Assembly: GCA_002173415.2 (NCBI GenBank)
Contig: NHNK02000004.1
Location: 1 to 64,000, forward strand
Length of the DNA: 64,000 nt
Source: Marinomonas agarivorans
GTDB taxonomy: Bacteria > Pseudomonadota > Gammaproteobacteria > Pseudomonadales > Marinomonadaceae
Direction of reading: 5' to 3'
The position numbers were made by a program, and so were the translations under genes. Below, in pieces: positions 1-8,753 of the stretch. The stretch's first letter is position 1. Every line of letters begins with the position of its first letter. Under the pieces are notes generated by a model that was not told where the DNA came from, ran no database searches, and was given only the letters and a program-made list of their open reading frames with translations.

Positions 1-291
1 CTGGCTATCTTACTATGCCACCTACTTGAGTTTTGAATACGATATTCGCAATATGATCTACACGACGAACTGGATCGAACGGCTGAACAAGTCGTTTAAA
101 CGCACGTTAAAAATTCGAAATGCCATGCCCAGTGTGGAATCAGTATTAACGCTTTTAAGCAAAGTAGCCATTGATATGAATAGCAGCACTTATCAATACC
201 CGGTGAGTCGTTTTCAGAAAAGCCACTTGTTTGAATAACAGGAGGGAAAGTTGTTTAATGAGAAGACAGACACACTTTTTGGGACAGTACC
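1..291 (+). mobile_element. Right end of an IS256-family insertion sequence
   Basis: The window opens inside an insertion sequence whose transposase ends at 238. About 50 bp later lies a likely right terminal repeat around 269-291, ending GGGACAGTACC. The left end is outside the window, so neither the inverted-repeat match nor a target duplication can be checked. The element ends directly against one box of an antisense-RNA leader (294-301), so it appears to have inserted into the control region of the gene at 482. The exact end is inferred. Confidence 0.7.
2..238 (+). CDS. IS256-family (mutator type) transposase, C-terminal part
   Basis: The reading frame is open from the left window edge, so only about the last 78 residues are visible. 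The segment IYTTNWIERLNKSFKR followed by a helix rich in K/R and then hydrophobic residues is the usual C-terminal signature of IS256-family DDE transposases (family form: IYTTNAIERLN.SFRK). The glutamate in WIERLN is probably the catalytic E of the DDE triad, by family comparison. Translation ends normally at 238, so the 3' end looks intact. Whether the whole element is active cannot be judged here. Confidence 0.85.
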   Translation, partial: WLSYYATYLSFEYDIRNMIYTTNWIERLNKSFKRTLKIRNAMPSVESVLTLLSKVAIDMNSSTYQYPVSRFQKSHLFE

Positions 292-293
292 AA

Positions 294-301
294 TTACAAG
301 G
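294..301 (+). promoter_or_regulatory. Remaining half of an upstream seqA-type box
   Basis: TTACAAGG at 294-301 is the exact reverse complement of the loop CCTTGTAA (391-398) of the downstream structured RNA. It is also repeated at 465-472 over the ribosome-binding site. In the two sister cassettes (27115-27138 and 32087-32106) this position carries two boxes. Here the first box would fall where the insertion sequence ends, so it was probably lost. Confidence 0.6.
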
Positions 302-311
302 CAGCAATTTT

Positions 312-333
312 ACCGCATCGCTGCGGTTTTTTT
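312..333 (+). terminator. Intrinsic terminator upstream of the C4-like RNA
   Basis: ACCGCA (312-317) and TGCGGT (322-327) form a perfect 6-bp stem with a 4-nt loop, followed by a run of seven T. It sits between the seqA-type box and the structured RNA, as in the other two cassettes. In phage P4, pairing of CI RNA with the leader causes early termination; a similar attenuator role here is inference. It could equally end transcription coming from the insertion sequence. Confidence 0.7.
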
Positions 334-354
334 GTGTCATAACGTCTGCGTTAT

Positions 355-427
355 GGTGGCTGTGCGTGGTGAGGCTTCGGCCTGCCAGATCCTTGTAACT
401 GGTCTTTCAACTCCGCGCTCGGCCACC
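355..427 (+). ncRNA. C4/CI-type antisense RNA (copy 1)
   Basis: Outer stem: GGTGGC (355-360) pairs with GCCACC (422-427), continued by GTGCG (362-366) with CGCGC (414-418). Inside is AGGC-TTCG-GCCT (372-383), a UUCG-capped hairpin. A second hairpin, CCAG (385-388) with CTGG (399-402), has a loop containing CCTTGTAA, followed by a free segment CTTTCAA (404-410). The loop is complementary to 294-301 and to 465-472 at the ribosome-binding site; the free segment is complementary to TTGAAAG (436-442). This is the design of phage P1/P7 C4 and P4 CI RNAs, which silence the downstream gene on the same transcript. Family membership is judged by eye. Confidence 0.75.
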
Positions 428-435
428 ACCTGTGT

Positions 436-474
436 TTGAAAGTGCAGGTAGTGGTTTAAGACCTTTACAAGGAG
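436..474 (+). promoter_or_regulatory. seqC-type target of the C4-like RNA, overlapping the RBS
   Basis: TTGAAAG (436-442) and TTACAAGG (465-472) are exact complements of the two exposed segments of the RNA at 355-427. The second box runs into the Shine-Dalgarno AAGGAG (469-474), 7 nt before the ATG at 482. Pairing would hide the ribosome-binding site of the nucleotidyltransferase-HEPN gene. Confidence 0.7.
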
Positions 475-481
475 TTAAATC

Positions 482-1486
482 ATGGACAATCTTGCTATTG
501 ATCTGGCGTGTCGTGCGCCCATTGCCCCATCTGTTACGTCCCCTTTTGTACTGGCTTCTGGCTCTGCGCCTCCTAGAGACGTGCCTTCTCTGTTCCCTTC
601 GCAATCAACTGTACTGGCACATTTATCCAGTGCCAAACAACAGGAGTTGCAGCAGGCGGTGGCGTTGATCTTGGCGTCGGTTAAGTCGTCTCATCTTGGT
701 AAGTTGGTGTTGTTTGGCAGTTACGCCCGCGGGGATTGGGTGGATACCCCAGAGTACCAAAGCCATTTTGATATTTTGGCGGTGATGAAAAGCAGCTCTT
801 GGGCACGCAAGTTAGAGGGCAAAAAGACCTTGCAACGCCAGTTAAAGCAAGCGCTGCCAACCCCTGTGAATTTGGTGGCGGATGATGTGCATTATATTAA
901 TCGGCGTATTCAGCAAGGTGTCTATTTCTATATGGATATGTTTTATACAGACATGTTTTCTAGGGATAGGCAGCGTGACGGCATTGTTTTATATGACTCT
1001 GGCCAGTTGCCTTTGGCTGAGCCATCAGCAGCATGTTTACAGCAGCAAATCTCGCACCGCAAACAACAAGCACAGGCGGATTTTAGCCATTGGTTCGGTA
1101 AGGCGATGGCGGTCAAAAAAGGGTTTGAGTTGTATTGGCGTGAGCGGGATTACAGCGAGGCGGCGTTTCAGTTACACCAATTGGTTGAGCGACTTTATGG
1201 GGTGGTGCTGTTGGTGTTTGGTCGCTTTCGGCCCAACAGCCATGACCTTGCAAAACTAGGCCGATACACGGCGAGCCTTGAACCGCAGTTTCTCAGCGTT
1301 TTCCCTCAACGCACAGCGGAAGAAAAAGCGGCATTTGCCTTGTTGCAAAAGGCGTATGTGAGCGCTCGCTATCAGCCCAGCTTTCGCATTACCGAAAACG
1401 AACTGGCTTGGCTCGCTGAACGAGCGGCGCATTTGCAATCCCTCACGGAGCAGCTTTGCCACGCCAGAATTGCGAGTTATTCATAA
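482..1486 (+). CDS. Nucleotidyltransferase-HEPN domain fusion protein
   Basis: The N-terminal half carries a Pol-beta/MNT nucleotidyltransferase motif, GSYARGDW (residues 79-86), with a downstream acidic residue in FDILA (about 97). The C-terminal half (about 185-330) is helical and HEPN-like, with ERDYSEAAFQLHQ and an R-x5-H segment RFRPNSH (248-254). As separate proteins, HEPN and MNT domains form toxin-antitoxin pairs in which the MNT adenylylates the HEPN RNase. Here both are on one 334-residue chain, so the fusion may be self-restrained or have another role. The start is set by AAGGAG 7 nt upstream, and this site is the predicted target of the antisense RNA at 355-427. The gene stands alone behind an IS256 end, which suggests accessory status. 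Confidence 0.75.
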   Translation: MDNLAIDLACRAPIAPSVTSPFVLASGSAPPRDVPSLFPSQSTVLAHLSSAKQQELQQAVALILASVKSSHLGKLVLFGSYARGDWVDTPEYQSHFDILAVMKSSSWARKLEGKKTLQRQLKQALPTPVNLVADDVHYINRRIQQGVYFYMDMFYTDMFSRDRQRDGIVLYDSGQLPLAEPSAACLQQQISHRKQQAQADFSHWFGKAMAVKKGFELYWRERDYSEAAFQLHQLVERLYGVVLLVFGRFRPNSHDLAKLGRYTASLEPQFLSVFPQRTAEEKAAFALLQKAYVSARYQPSFRITENELAWLAERAAHLQSLTEQLCHARIASYS

Positions 1487-1669
1487 GTTGTTATTGATAG
1501 TCTGTTATGTGTAAGGAGCGCGACCTTACGGTCTACTCGTTTTTAGCGACAGGGTTGGTTTTAGCGAAAGAGTTAGTGGTAAAGAGCTGAGCTTTATTTT
1601 ACCAAAGCGCTGCTTATCTGAAATGGGATCAGGTAGAATGGATTGCATCCTTTTTTTACGAGAAGCATC

Positions 1670-2278
1670 ATGGCTAGAGGTCGCCCTTCTAAAAAGCAAC
1701 ATATCATTGACACCGCATTGAATTTATTTAGCCGCTTGGGGTATCAAGGTACCAGTATCGATCAGGTCGTGGCAGCGGCGGCGGTTTCGAAACCCACCGT
1801 TTACAGTAACTTTTCGAGCAAGCAAGTGTTGTGGGTTCAGTCACTGGAAAAAATTCTTTCCCTCAGTGAGGAAGACGTACAAGCTGTACTTGATAAACAA
1901 CAGGCGCATTTGGCCCATAACGAGGCGACGGTAGAGTGTGTGCTGACCCATTGGCTAGACATCTGGCAATCTTGGTTGGCGAGCGATGATCGCCTTTGTG
2001 TTTACCGAATCATGATTGGCGAAAGCCATAAAATGGAAGCCGACAGTATTGCCTTGTTTCAGCAGTTAGAGGCAACACTCTTGGCGGCGCTTACCAGTGT
2101 GATTGCGCCCCTATCGCTCACTGAGGAACAAAAAGCCGTGTTGTTCTCGGTGAGTCGCGAGCGTTTGTTGTGGTCAAGATTGTATAAGGGAGCCGATCCG
2201 TCGGCGCCACTTTTCACCACTGTCGCCGAATTTGGTACTGACATAAACACAATTTTGGCTAAACTAATGACATCATGA
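1670..2278 (+). CDS. TetR/AcrR-family transcriptional regulator
   Basis: A protein of about 202 residues with the N-terminal TetR helix-turn-helix. ARGRPSKK is followed by DTALNLFSRLGYQGTSIDQV and the recognition-helix region VSKPTVYSNFSSKQVLW, the family signature (TVY.hF.sKe.L). The rest is a variable helical ligand-binding domain. ATG at 1670 is preferred over the upstream TTG at 1643 because it puts the usual GRPSK motif at the N-terminus. The gene ends just before the PBP4-type gene on the same strand, about 47 bp from its chosen start, so the two may be co-transcribed. The ligand is unknown. Confidence 0.85.
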   Translation: MARGRPSKKQHIIDTALNLFSRLGYQGTSIDQVVAAAAVSKPTVYSNFSSKQVLWVQSLEKILSLSEEDVQAVLDKQQAHLAHNEATVECVLTHWLDIWQSWLASDDRLCVYRIMIGESHKMEADSIALFQQLEATLLAALTSVIAPLSLTEEQKAVLFSVSRERLLWSRLYKGADPSAPLFTTVAEFGTDINTILAKLMTS

Positions 2279-2325
2279 CTTGCTGGTTTACAAACATGTT
2301 TCATTACCGCAATAGGGAATTTATC

Positions 2326-3783
2326 ATGAGCCTACCCCGCAGGATTTTTTACCCTGTTATTGCCGTTTGTCTGCTGGCGTTAACAGGATGCAGCACGACA
2401 CAGCCTAGCACTGCAGAGCTAGGCATTGCCGAGCAACCAACCGGCGCTCTTGTTATTACCCAGTCCGAATGGCACAGCCAAAATGCCGAGTTTTTAGCCA
2501 ACCCCGCCAGTTTGATGAAACTCATCACCGCCACATTAGTCGCAAAAGAATTGGGGGCGGACTATCGTTTTAATACCCATATGCTCTACAAGAAAAACGC
2601 AGTAAAACGTGGTGTTTTGCGCACGCCCCTGCGTTTGGTGATGCAGGGCGATCCCACCTTTACCGTTGAGCATTTGCGCCAGCTTCTCAAACAAGTAAAA
2701 CAATCGGGCGTGAAAAAAGTCACGTCATTGGCGATCGATGTCAGTCGCTACTCTGGCCACCAATGGGCCGTGGGGCAGGTGTGGAATGATCATGGTATTT
2801 GTTTTGCTGCCCCCGCCAGTGCGGCCATCATTAATCGCAATTGTGTTTATGGCAATATTAAGGCGCCCGTGGTTGGGCAAAAAACACGATTACACATTAC
2901 CCCAGGTATGCCGCTGCACATTGAAAATCAGGTCGTCACTGTGGCCGATGCGCAAGCAGCAAAGTGCGAGTTTTTGTTAGAAGTAAAAAATTTGAATGAG
3001 TACTTATTAACGGGCTGTGTGTCGCAGCAGAAAAGCCGTATCCCACTGGGGTTTTCCACCAACGCCCCTAACTTATTTTTAGCTGAGCTTGTTAAGCAAG
3101 AGTTGAGAAGTTTAGGCATGGCGAAAAGGGTAAAAATCCATATCATTGACTCACCCAATAAGGCGTTAGAGCAGCCTCATAAATTTGCTATTTTCACTCA
3201 CGCATCTAAAAAAGTCAGTGAGTTAATTTATCGAATGCTGCACCGCTCTGATAACCTTATTGCTGACAGTTTGTTTAAAGAGTCAGGTTTCCAATACAGT
3301 ATGAGAAAGAACTTTGATCAGGTTTATGGTTCCTATTCGTCTGGCGAACAAGCGGCGATGGATTTACTGAATACGCTCAAGATTGACACCACCAATTTGG
3401 TGTTGCGAGATGGTTCTGGCTTATCAAGGGAAAATCTTGTTTTTGCAGATACCTTCTATCAACTGCTATTAAGTTGGCAAACCAATGCCAAATATCGTTG
3501 GCTAATTGACGCCTTGCCGATTGCGGGTGAAACTGGCACCTTGCGAGACAGAGAAAGCGTGCAGGATACGGTACTAAAAGGCAAGGTATTTGCCAAAACA
3601 GGTACCATGCATGGGGTGAGAAATCTAGCGGGTTTTGTTGATGCCGAGCAGGGGTTGCAACCCTTTGTGGTGATGGTGAATAAGTTTTCTAGGGTAAAAA
3701 GCGAAGACGGACAGTTAAGCCCACAGGAAGAACGGCTGTACAATTTTGAGCGGCGTTTTTTACAACAACCGCTTATGGACTAA
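2326..3783 (+). CDS. dacB: PBP4-type D-alanyl-D-alanine carboxypeptidase lipoprotein (peptidase S13)
   Basis: A periplasmic penicillin-binding enzyme expected to trim or cleave peptidoglycan peptides. Its active-site motifs are visible: SLMK (SxxK, residues 62-65), SDN (SxN) in HRSDNLIADS, and KTGT near the C-terminus (AKTGTMHG). The long stretch between SxxK and SxN fits the insertion domains of the S13 family. ATG at 2326 gives a lipoprotein signal ending LTGC at Cys22, so the protein is probably membrane-anchored, unlike the soluble E. coli PBP4. About 485 residues, normal for the family. The dacB symbol rests on family resemblance. Confidence 0.85.
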   Translation: MSLPRRIFYPVIAVCLLALTGCSTTQPSTAELGIAEQPTGALVITQSEWHSQNAEFLANPASLMKLITATLVAKELGADYRFNTHMLYKKNAVKRGVLRTPLRLVMQGDPTFTVEHLRQLLKQVKQSGVKKVTSLAIDVSRYSGHQWAVGQVWNDHGICFAAPASAAIINRNCVYGNIKAPVVGQKTRLHITPGMPLHIENQVVTVADAQAAKCEFLLEVKNLNEYLLTGCVSQQKSRIPLGFSTNAPNLFLAELVKQELRSLGMAKRVKIHIIDSPNKALEQPHKFAIFTHASKKVSELIYRMLHRSDNLIADSLFKESGFQYSMRKNFDQVYGSYSSGEQAAMDLLNTLKIDTTNLVLRDGSGLSRENLVFADTFYQLLLSWQTNAKYRWLIDALPIAGETGTLRDRESVQDTVLKGKVFAKTGTMHGVRNLAGFVDAEQGLQPFVVMVNKFSRVKSEDGQLSPQEERLYNFERRFLQQPLMD

Positions 3784-3822
3784 TTCGCAATTCAAACATC
3801 TCGAACATCAGACCCAGCGCCC

Positions 3823-4992
3823 TTATGAGGCGTTCTGCAATCTACCACAGCAATAGTGCACAGTGATCATGGCAATCACCACTGCTGGCAGCATTAGCAA
3901 ATTTAACACGTCCCAACCAAACGCGGCTTGCCAATAACCTGCCAACATACTGGCACAGGCAGACCCACCAAATACCAATAAATCATTTAAACCTTGGGTT
4001 TTGGCTTTATCTGCTGGTTGGTAAGTTTGCGTGAGTAAACTGGTGGCGGCAATAAAAGTAAAGTTCCAGCCTATGCCAAGCAAAACTAAAGCGGTCCAGA
4101 AGTGCCAATAGGTAATGCCAAACTGATTCAGCAAAATACAGCCAATTAATAACAAACAACCGACTTGGATGATGTTGCGGGTGCCGAACTTCTTGATAAG
4201 GCTACCCGTAATAAATGAAGGGGCAAACATGCCCAATACATGCCACTGAATCACACTCGCAGTGCTAGCAAAACCAAAACCACAGCCCTGCATGGCCAAT
4301 GGCGTGGCCGTCATGATCAACACCATAACGCCATAGCCAATGGCGCCAGAGGTGATGGCGGCAATAAGGGCAGGCTGGCGTAATAAGGTTTTATAAGATC
4401 GTGGTGTGCCATGCTGTTCTTCAAGACTGGCTTTTTTCAAGGGCAGAAAGAGCATCAATAACGTGGTTAATGCATATAGAAGTAACAAGGCAGCAAAGGC
4501 GCCCATGTACTCCACGTCGGGGAAAAACGGTTTCGACCATATGGCCAAATTCGGCCCTAAAATAGCGGCCAGTACCCCACCGCCCATAATTAAGCTAATG
4601 GCTTGGGGCGCCTTGCCTGCTGGGCTGTTTTCTACCGCGGCAAAACGATATTGTTGGCCGACACCTATGGCGATGCCTAGTAAAAACGTCGCCATCGAAA
4701 ATAGCCAAAAATGACTCAGTTGCAAAGCGTAATACGCAAGGGCTGCGCCGCCTAGCCCAATGAGGTTACCCATTAAAAAGACTTGTTTGCGGCCTAATAG
4801 ACGCACTAATAAGGCCGCTGGTAATGTCACGCCCATCAAACCAATAAATTGCGCCGCCACAGGCAAGGTAGCCAATCCAAAGGAAGGGCTGATTTTTAAG
4901 CCGATTAACGCGGTAACGGAAACCAGTAATATGTTGCCTGTGATTAATAAGGCTTGCCCTAATGCTAAGCCCCAAACTGTGATATTCAACAT
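3823..4992 (-). CDS. Major facilitator superfamily transporter
   Basis: A 389-residue, very hydrophobic protein with about 12 predicted membrane segments. The loop after the second helix reads LVRLLGRKQVFLMGN, the MFS loop 2-3 pattern (G-x-x-x-D/G-R-x-G-R-R/K). The second half begins after a hydrophilic loop around EEQHGTPRSYKT, as in 6+6 MFS proteins. The substrate cannot be told; small drug or metabolite export is typical of this size class. It is convergent with the PBP4-type gene, with about 40 bp between them. Confidence 0.85.
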   Translation of the reverse strand: MLNITVWGLALGQALLITGNILLVSVTALIGLKISPSFGLATLPVAAQFIGLMGVTLPAALLVRLLGRKQVFLMGNLIGLGGAALAYYALQLSHFWLFSMATFLLGIAIGVGQQYRFAAVENSPAGKAPQAISLIMGGGVLAAILGPNLAIWSKPFFPDVEYMGAFAALLLLYALTTLLMLFLPLKKASLEEQHGTPRSYKTLLRQPALIAAITSGAIGYGVMVLIMTATPLAMQGCGFGFASTASVIQWHVLGMFAPSFITGSLIKKFGTRNIIQVGCLLLIGCILLNQFGITYWHFWTALVLLGIGWNFTFIAATSLLTQTYQPADKAKTQGLNDLLVFGGSACASMLAGYWQAAFGWDVLNLLMLPAVVIAMITVHYCCGRLQNAS

Positions 4993-5100
4993 GCCAGATC
5001 CTGTTTGCTTAGAGGTGGTTCATTATTCTTATTTCGCCCAGCGCCAACATACGCTGTGCTAGGTAAGCCATTCAATAGACAATCTTCATAAACTGTAGTG

Positions 5101-6306
5101 TCACTTTTGGTGCCCTATGGGTTGCCACGAAAAATAGGTCAAACTACGCCACAGCCATTCTAGCGGACCAAAGCGAAAATGCTGTAACCATATGGAAGAA
5201 AACAACAGCAAAAAGACCCAGACCGCGATGACCATGATCACTTGCTCAACTCGACTGAGCGCACCAAATAAAGCGAAGCCATAGCCATAAATAATTGAGG
5301 TGCAGATAAGCGATTGTAAAATGTAGTTAGTAAATGCCATCCTTCCCACGTTGGTAAGCGCTCGCTTAATGACGCTCTGATCAAGATATTGACTCAGCCA
5401 GATAAGCAAAGAAATATAGCCAAGGGCGCTGAACACACTGCCCCAGTAGTTATAGCCTACTCCGTAAAACATCGAGTAGTCCCAAGCGAATTGGTGCTCA
5501 AGGTTTTGGTGTATACCAAATGCTGTGATCATCCAGCCTAACAAGGTAAAACAAAACCCCATATCCCGATAGGAGGCTTGGGATTTATGCCCTTTTATCA
5601 AGCCAGTTTTATACAGAGCCATGCCGATAAGCATTAAGGCAATAATGCGGGGGTAGTAAAGAAAAGTATCAGACAATATGAGTAATGTATGAGTGATTCG
5701 CTGCTCCGAGACCATGGACCAACTGCCATTATAAGCGTTAATTTCTTGCTGGTGTTCAGAGACTGTTGGATGCCATGAGGCTTGCACTTCTTGTGCTAAT
5801 TCACCGTTTGGCAAGGTGGACATTAGCGCCCCTATTCCAGTTAACATTAGCCAAAATATCAACAACAACGGCACGGAAATAATCAACAAGGTTCTGCTGC
5901 GTGCATGGCGAAACCAATAGACAATCATGCCACATAAGGCGTAGCTGACAAGGATGTCTCCCGACCAAATAAAAAATCCATGTATCAAGCCAAAACCAAG
6001 CAGTAGCACCATGCGAATATAATGATAGCGACGAGGCGATAAGGATTTCGCACTAATGTTATCGCTAAAGATCATGATTCCCACGCCAAAGAGTATGGAA
6101 AAGATGGACATAAATTTTTGGTCAAAGATCAAGTGCGAAATCAGCCAAACCCAGAAATTGGCGCCGGTAAAATCACCATAGGATGTTGGATTGCCATAGG
6201 CCGACATGGGTTGACTGAAAAATTGGATATTCATCATCAAAATACCCAACACAGCAATGCCTCTAATAAAGTCCAGTGTGACTAATCGTTGGGTTGTCGC
6301 TTGCAT
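5101..6306 (-). CDS. DUF418 (YeiB-like) membrane protein
   Basis: A 401-residue polytopic membrane protein. The N-terminus TLDFIRGIAVLGILMMN is the DUF418/YeiB signature (R-G-A-L-G-I-L-x-x-N), and FSILFGVG is the second conserved motif. The C-terminal third, with FTNYILQSL and a cluster of aromatic residues near FGPLEWLWR, is the DUF418 domain. The function is unestablished; relatives are acyltransferase-like membrane proteins. It starts 2 bp after the stop of the MATE gene, so the two are almost certainly co-transcribed. Confidence 0.8.
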   Translation of the reverse strand: MQATTQRLVTLDFIRGIAVLGILMMNIQFFSQPMSAYGNPTSYGDFTGANFWVWLISHLIFDQKFMSIFSILFGVGIMIFSDNISAKSLSPRRYHYIRMVLLLGFGLIHGFFIWSGDILVSYALCGMIVYWFRHARSRTLLIISVPLLLIFWLMLTGIGALMSTLPNGELAQEVQASWHPTVSEHQQEINAYNGSWSMVSEQRITHTLLILSDTFLYYPRIIALMLIGMALYKTGLIKGHKSQASYRDMGFCFTLLGWMITAFGIHQNLEHQFAWDYSMFYGVGYNYWGSVFSALGYISLLIWLSQYLDQSVIKRALTNVGRMAFTNYILQSLICTSIIYGYGFALFGALSRVEQVIMVIAVWVFLLLFSSIWLQHFRFGPLEWLWRSLTYFSWQPIGHQK

Positions 6307-6308
6307 AT

Positions 6309-7664
6309 TCAGTGTTTCTCGTCTTGGTTGAGGGAATTTGCTTGTTCGATTTGCCGTAAGCTATGCTGATAGACGCGCCAAGCCACCAAACCAGACAAAG
6401 TGTTTGCACACAATACGCCGGCAAAAATACCGTAAAGCTCGCCAGTGAAATAGGCGCCCAAACCAATGCAAGGTAGGTAAAAGGCAAACAGTCTGAGCGC
6501 CGACATGGTGAGTGCGGTATAGGATTTACCTAATGCATTGGCTACCGAAACCATCAGCATACAAATACCAAGGGGCCCCAAACTGAAAGGGACAATCATT
6601 AAGAGTTGTTTTAATGTTTGCGCCACTTGCTTATCGCCCGTCAACAGGTTGGCAAACACATCAGCTAAACCAAAACTGAGTAAGGCAATGACAAGTTGAA
6701 AAATCAATACGAAAGCACAGGCGATATTGACCAATTGGCGAATTTCAGCCATTTTCCCTGCACCAAGCAAACGTCCAATCATAGGCGGCATGGACATAGT
6801 CAGCGCCAACACTGTAACAATAACGAATATCTCGTAGCGTGAGCCAAGTGCCCATGCAGCAACCGCTGCTGTACCAAATCCAGCAATCAATTTAGTGGCG
6901 AAAATAGCAGAAACTGGCGGTAAAAGCTGGCTTAGCATGGCTGGTCCCATGATATGACCAATTTCTTTCACGCTGTTGAGAACAGTGAGATTATGAAAAT
7001 TAAATGTTATCCAGTTATTTGCACTGACCTTTGGCATACTGATAAAAATGCCTACACTAAAAGCCAATATTGTCGCGATTGCCGCGCCGTTCAAACCAAG
7101 CTCAAAGGTGAAAATAAATAAAGGGTCTAACGCCACATTCAGGAGGCTGGTAGTCGTCATAATCAAACCAGGTAAGAGGGTATTGCCATTGGCTCTGAGA
7201 ATGCTGTTATAAAAATACACCAGTGCCCCTAACCAAGCGCTTGCTAGCCAGTAAGGCCAATAACTTCGGATAATGGTTTGAATGGCTGGCGGCGCATTTA
7301 ATAGCTCTAAAATAGGGCCTTGTAGTAGCCACAAGCAAAGGCAGAATAATGCCATGCCAACACTGCCAATAATCACAACTAATCCGGCTAGTTGCTTCGC
7401 ATACGTCTCATTTTTTGCACCTAATGCTCTGGCAATAATCGCTGTTGTAGCAATACCAAGACCCACTTGCAGGCCGATAATAAGCAGTTGAATTGGGAGG
7501 GTGAATCCTTGCGCAGCAAGTGGTTCAATACCAAGTTGGCCAATAAATGCACTGTCTACAAGTTGAAAGCTCAGTAATGACAGAATGCCGAAGACCATTG
7601 GCCATGTCATGGAAAAAAGCTGCTGGGCAAGTTTTACATTGAATAGTGGTAACATCATGGTCAT
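6309..7664 (-). CDS. MATE-family multidrug/cation antiporter
   Basis: A 451-residue integral membrane protein of two MatE halves with about 12 helices. The N-terminus (ITWP-like MTWPMVFGIL, then LVDSAFIGQLGIEPLAAQG) matches the family pattern in which a conserved Asp follows helix 1. The GLGIATTAIIARALGAKN segment is the usual loop of the DinF/NorM type. It would export cationic drugs or metabolites using an Na+ or H+ gradient. Several in-frame ATG codons lie close together at the start (MTMM), so the first residue is uncertain by 1-3 codons. It is upstream of the DUF418 gene in the same unit. Confidence 0.88.
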   Translation of the reverse strand: MTMMLPLFNVKLAQQLFSMTWPMVFGILSLLSFQLVDSAFIGQLGIEPLAAQGFTLPIQLLIIGLQVGLGIATTAIIARALGAKNETYAKQLAGLVVIIGSVGMALFCLCLWLLQGPILELLNAPPAIQTIIRSYWPYWLASAWLGALVYFYNSILRANGNTLLPGLIMTTTSLLNVALDPLFIFTFELGLNGAAIATILAFSVGIFISMPKVSANNWITFNFHNLTVLNSVKEIGHIMGPAMLSQLLPPVSAIFATKLIAGFGTAAVAAWALGSRYEIFVIVTVLALTMSMPPMIGRLLGAGKMAEIRQLVNIACAFVLIFQLVIALLSFGLADVFANLLTGDKQVAQTLKQLLMIVPFSLGPLGICMLMVSVANALGKSYTALTMSALRLFAFYLPCIGLGAYFTGELYGIFAGVLCANTLSGLVAWRVYQHSLRQIEQANSLNQDEKH

Positions 7665-7789
7665 TGATCGCGCTCATACAAAAATAACTAGATAAACTAA
7701 CAACTTAGAAACAACACCAGTAAGGAACTGTTTTTCAAAGTGGCTAGATTTGCTTTTTAATGCTGTTTTTTATCTGACCAGCAATAGGG

Positions 7790-8587
7790 CTAATGATGTT
7801 GCATAGTATAAGTGGCTTGTCGCAAATGCGTTACCATCGCCGCCTCATCATCAAACTGACTTAATGTGGAATACGGAATGCTCTCACCAATCGATAGTTT
7901 GATCATCGAGCCTTGTTTGTTGAGTAATTGGTGCCCAAGCAGAACGGTACGTAACAGCGGATGTATTCGGCCTGCTTGATAAAATAATTTACTATTTTTA
8001 CCATCAATATAGATGGGCACACACTCTGCATTGGCGTGGTGAATAAATTTTGCCACCGAATTACGCCATTCAACATCCGCCAGTAAGCCTGTGTCTTTTT
8101 GGTAAGACGATACCTCACCAGCCGGAAAAATGATAAGTAATCCACCATCGGCCAAATGTTGATTAGCCTCCATGATCGCGCGGCGATTTGTTTCTTTGGC
8201 CGTTTTACCACCAAACACGTCTACGCCAATAAATAGAGGAGCAATTTCGGTAATGCTTTTCAGCATTTGATTGGCTAATACTTTGGTATCTGGACGATAC
8301 TCGCCAATTAGCGCGGCTAAAATCACTCCTTCAATCGCGCCTAAAGGATGATTTGCCACAATCACTGTGGCGCCAGTAGCAGGAATGTTTTCAATACTGC
8401 CTTGGGTCACTTGGTAATCAATATTGAGGCAGTTCAGCGTGTACTTCATAAAATCCAAACTGGATAACCCTCTGGGTCGTTGCTGGTAGAACCCATCCAG
8501 TTTGCCTAAACCTGTTGCCCATTCAATAAGCGACTCACCCAAATGAAAAGGTGTGTATTTAGGCAATCGAAAAGGGCTTTTGCTCAC
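7790..8587 (-). CDS. PlsC-like lysophospholipid acyltransferase
   Basis: A 265-residue protein with the PlsC-type active site written as NHPLGAIEG. This is an NH-x4-E variant of the usual NHxxxxD, typical of the hemolysin-like/ornithine-lipid O-acyltransferase branch. LIIFPAGEVSS is the second conserved block, equivalent to FPEGTRS. It probably acylates a lysophospholipid or lysolipid at the inner membrane. It has no clear operon partner: about 125 bp separate it from the MATE gene and 166 bp from the TetR gene. The substrate is inferred only from the family. Confidence 0.78.
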   Translation of the reverse strand: MSKSPFRLPKYTPFHLGESLIEWATGLGKLDGFYQQRPRGLSSLDFMKYTLNCLNIDYQVTQGSIENIPATGATVIVANHPLGAIEGVILAALIGEYRPDTKVLANQMLKSITEIAPLFIGVDVFGGKTAKETNRRAIMEANQHLADGGLLIIFPAGEVSSYQKDTGLLADVEWRNSVAKFIHHANAECVPIYIDGKNSKLFYQAGRIHPLLRTVLLGHQLLNKQGSMIKLSIGESIPYSTLSQFDDEAAMVTHLRQATYTMQHH

Positions 8588-8753
8588 TGCTACTGTTCCT
8601 GAATGATTAATAATAAGAATAAAAGCGCATGGTATACGTTGCTTTACCTATCGTGGTAAGCAAATACAGCGGGCGATTATTGTACCTTAGTTCGTGAGAC
8701 TATGGCGGTTTTTTTAGGAATTGTCTTCTAGGGAAGATTTATTCGCACCTTCC

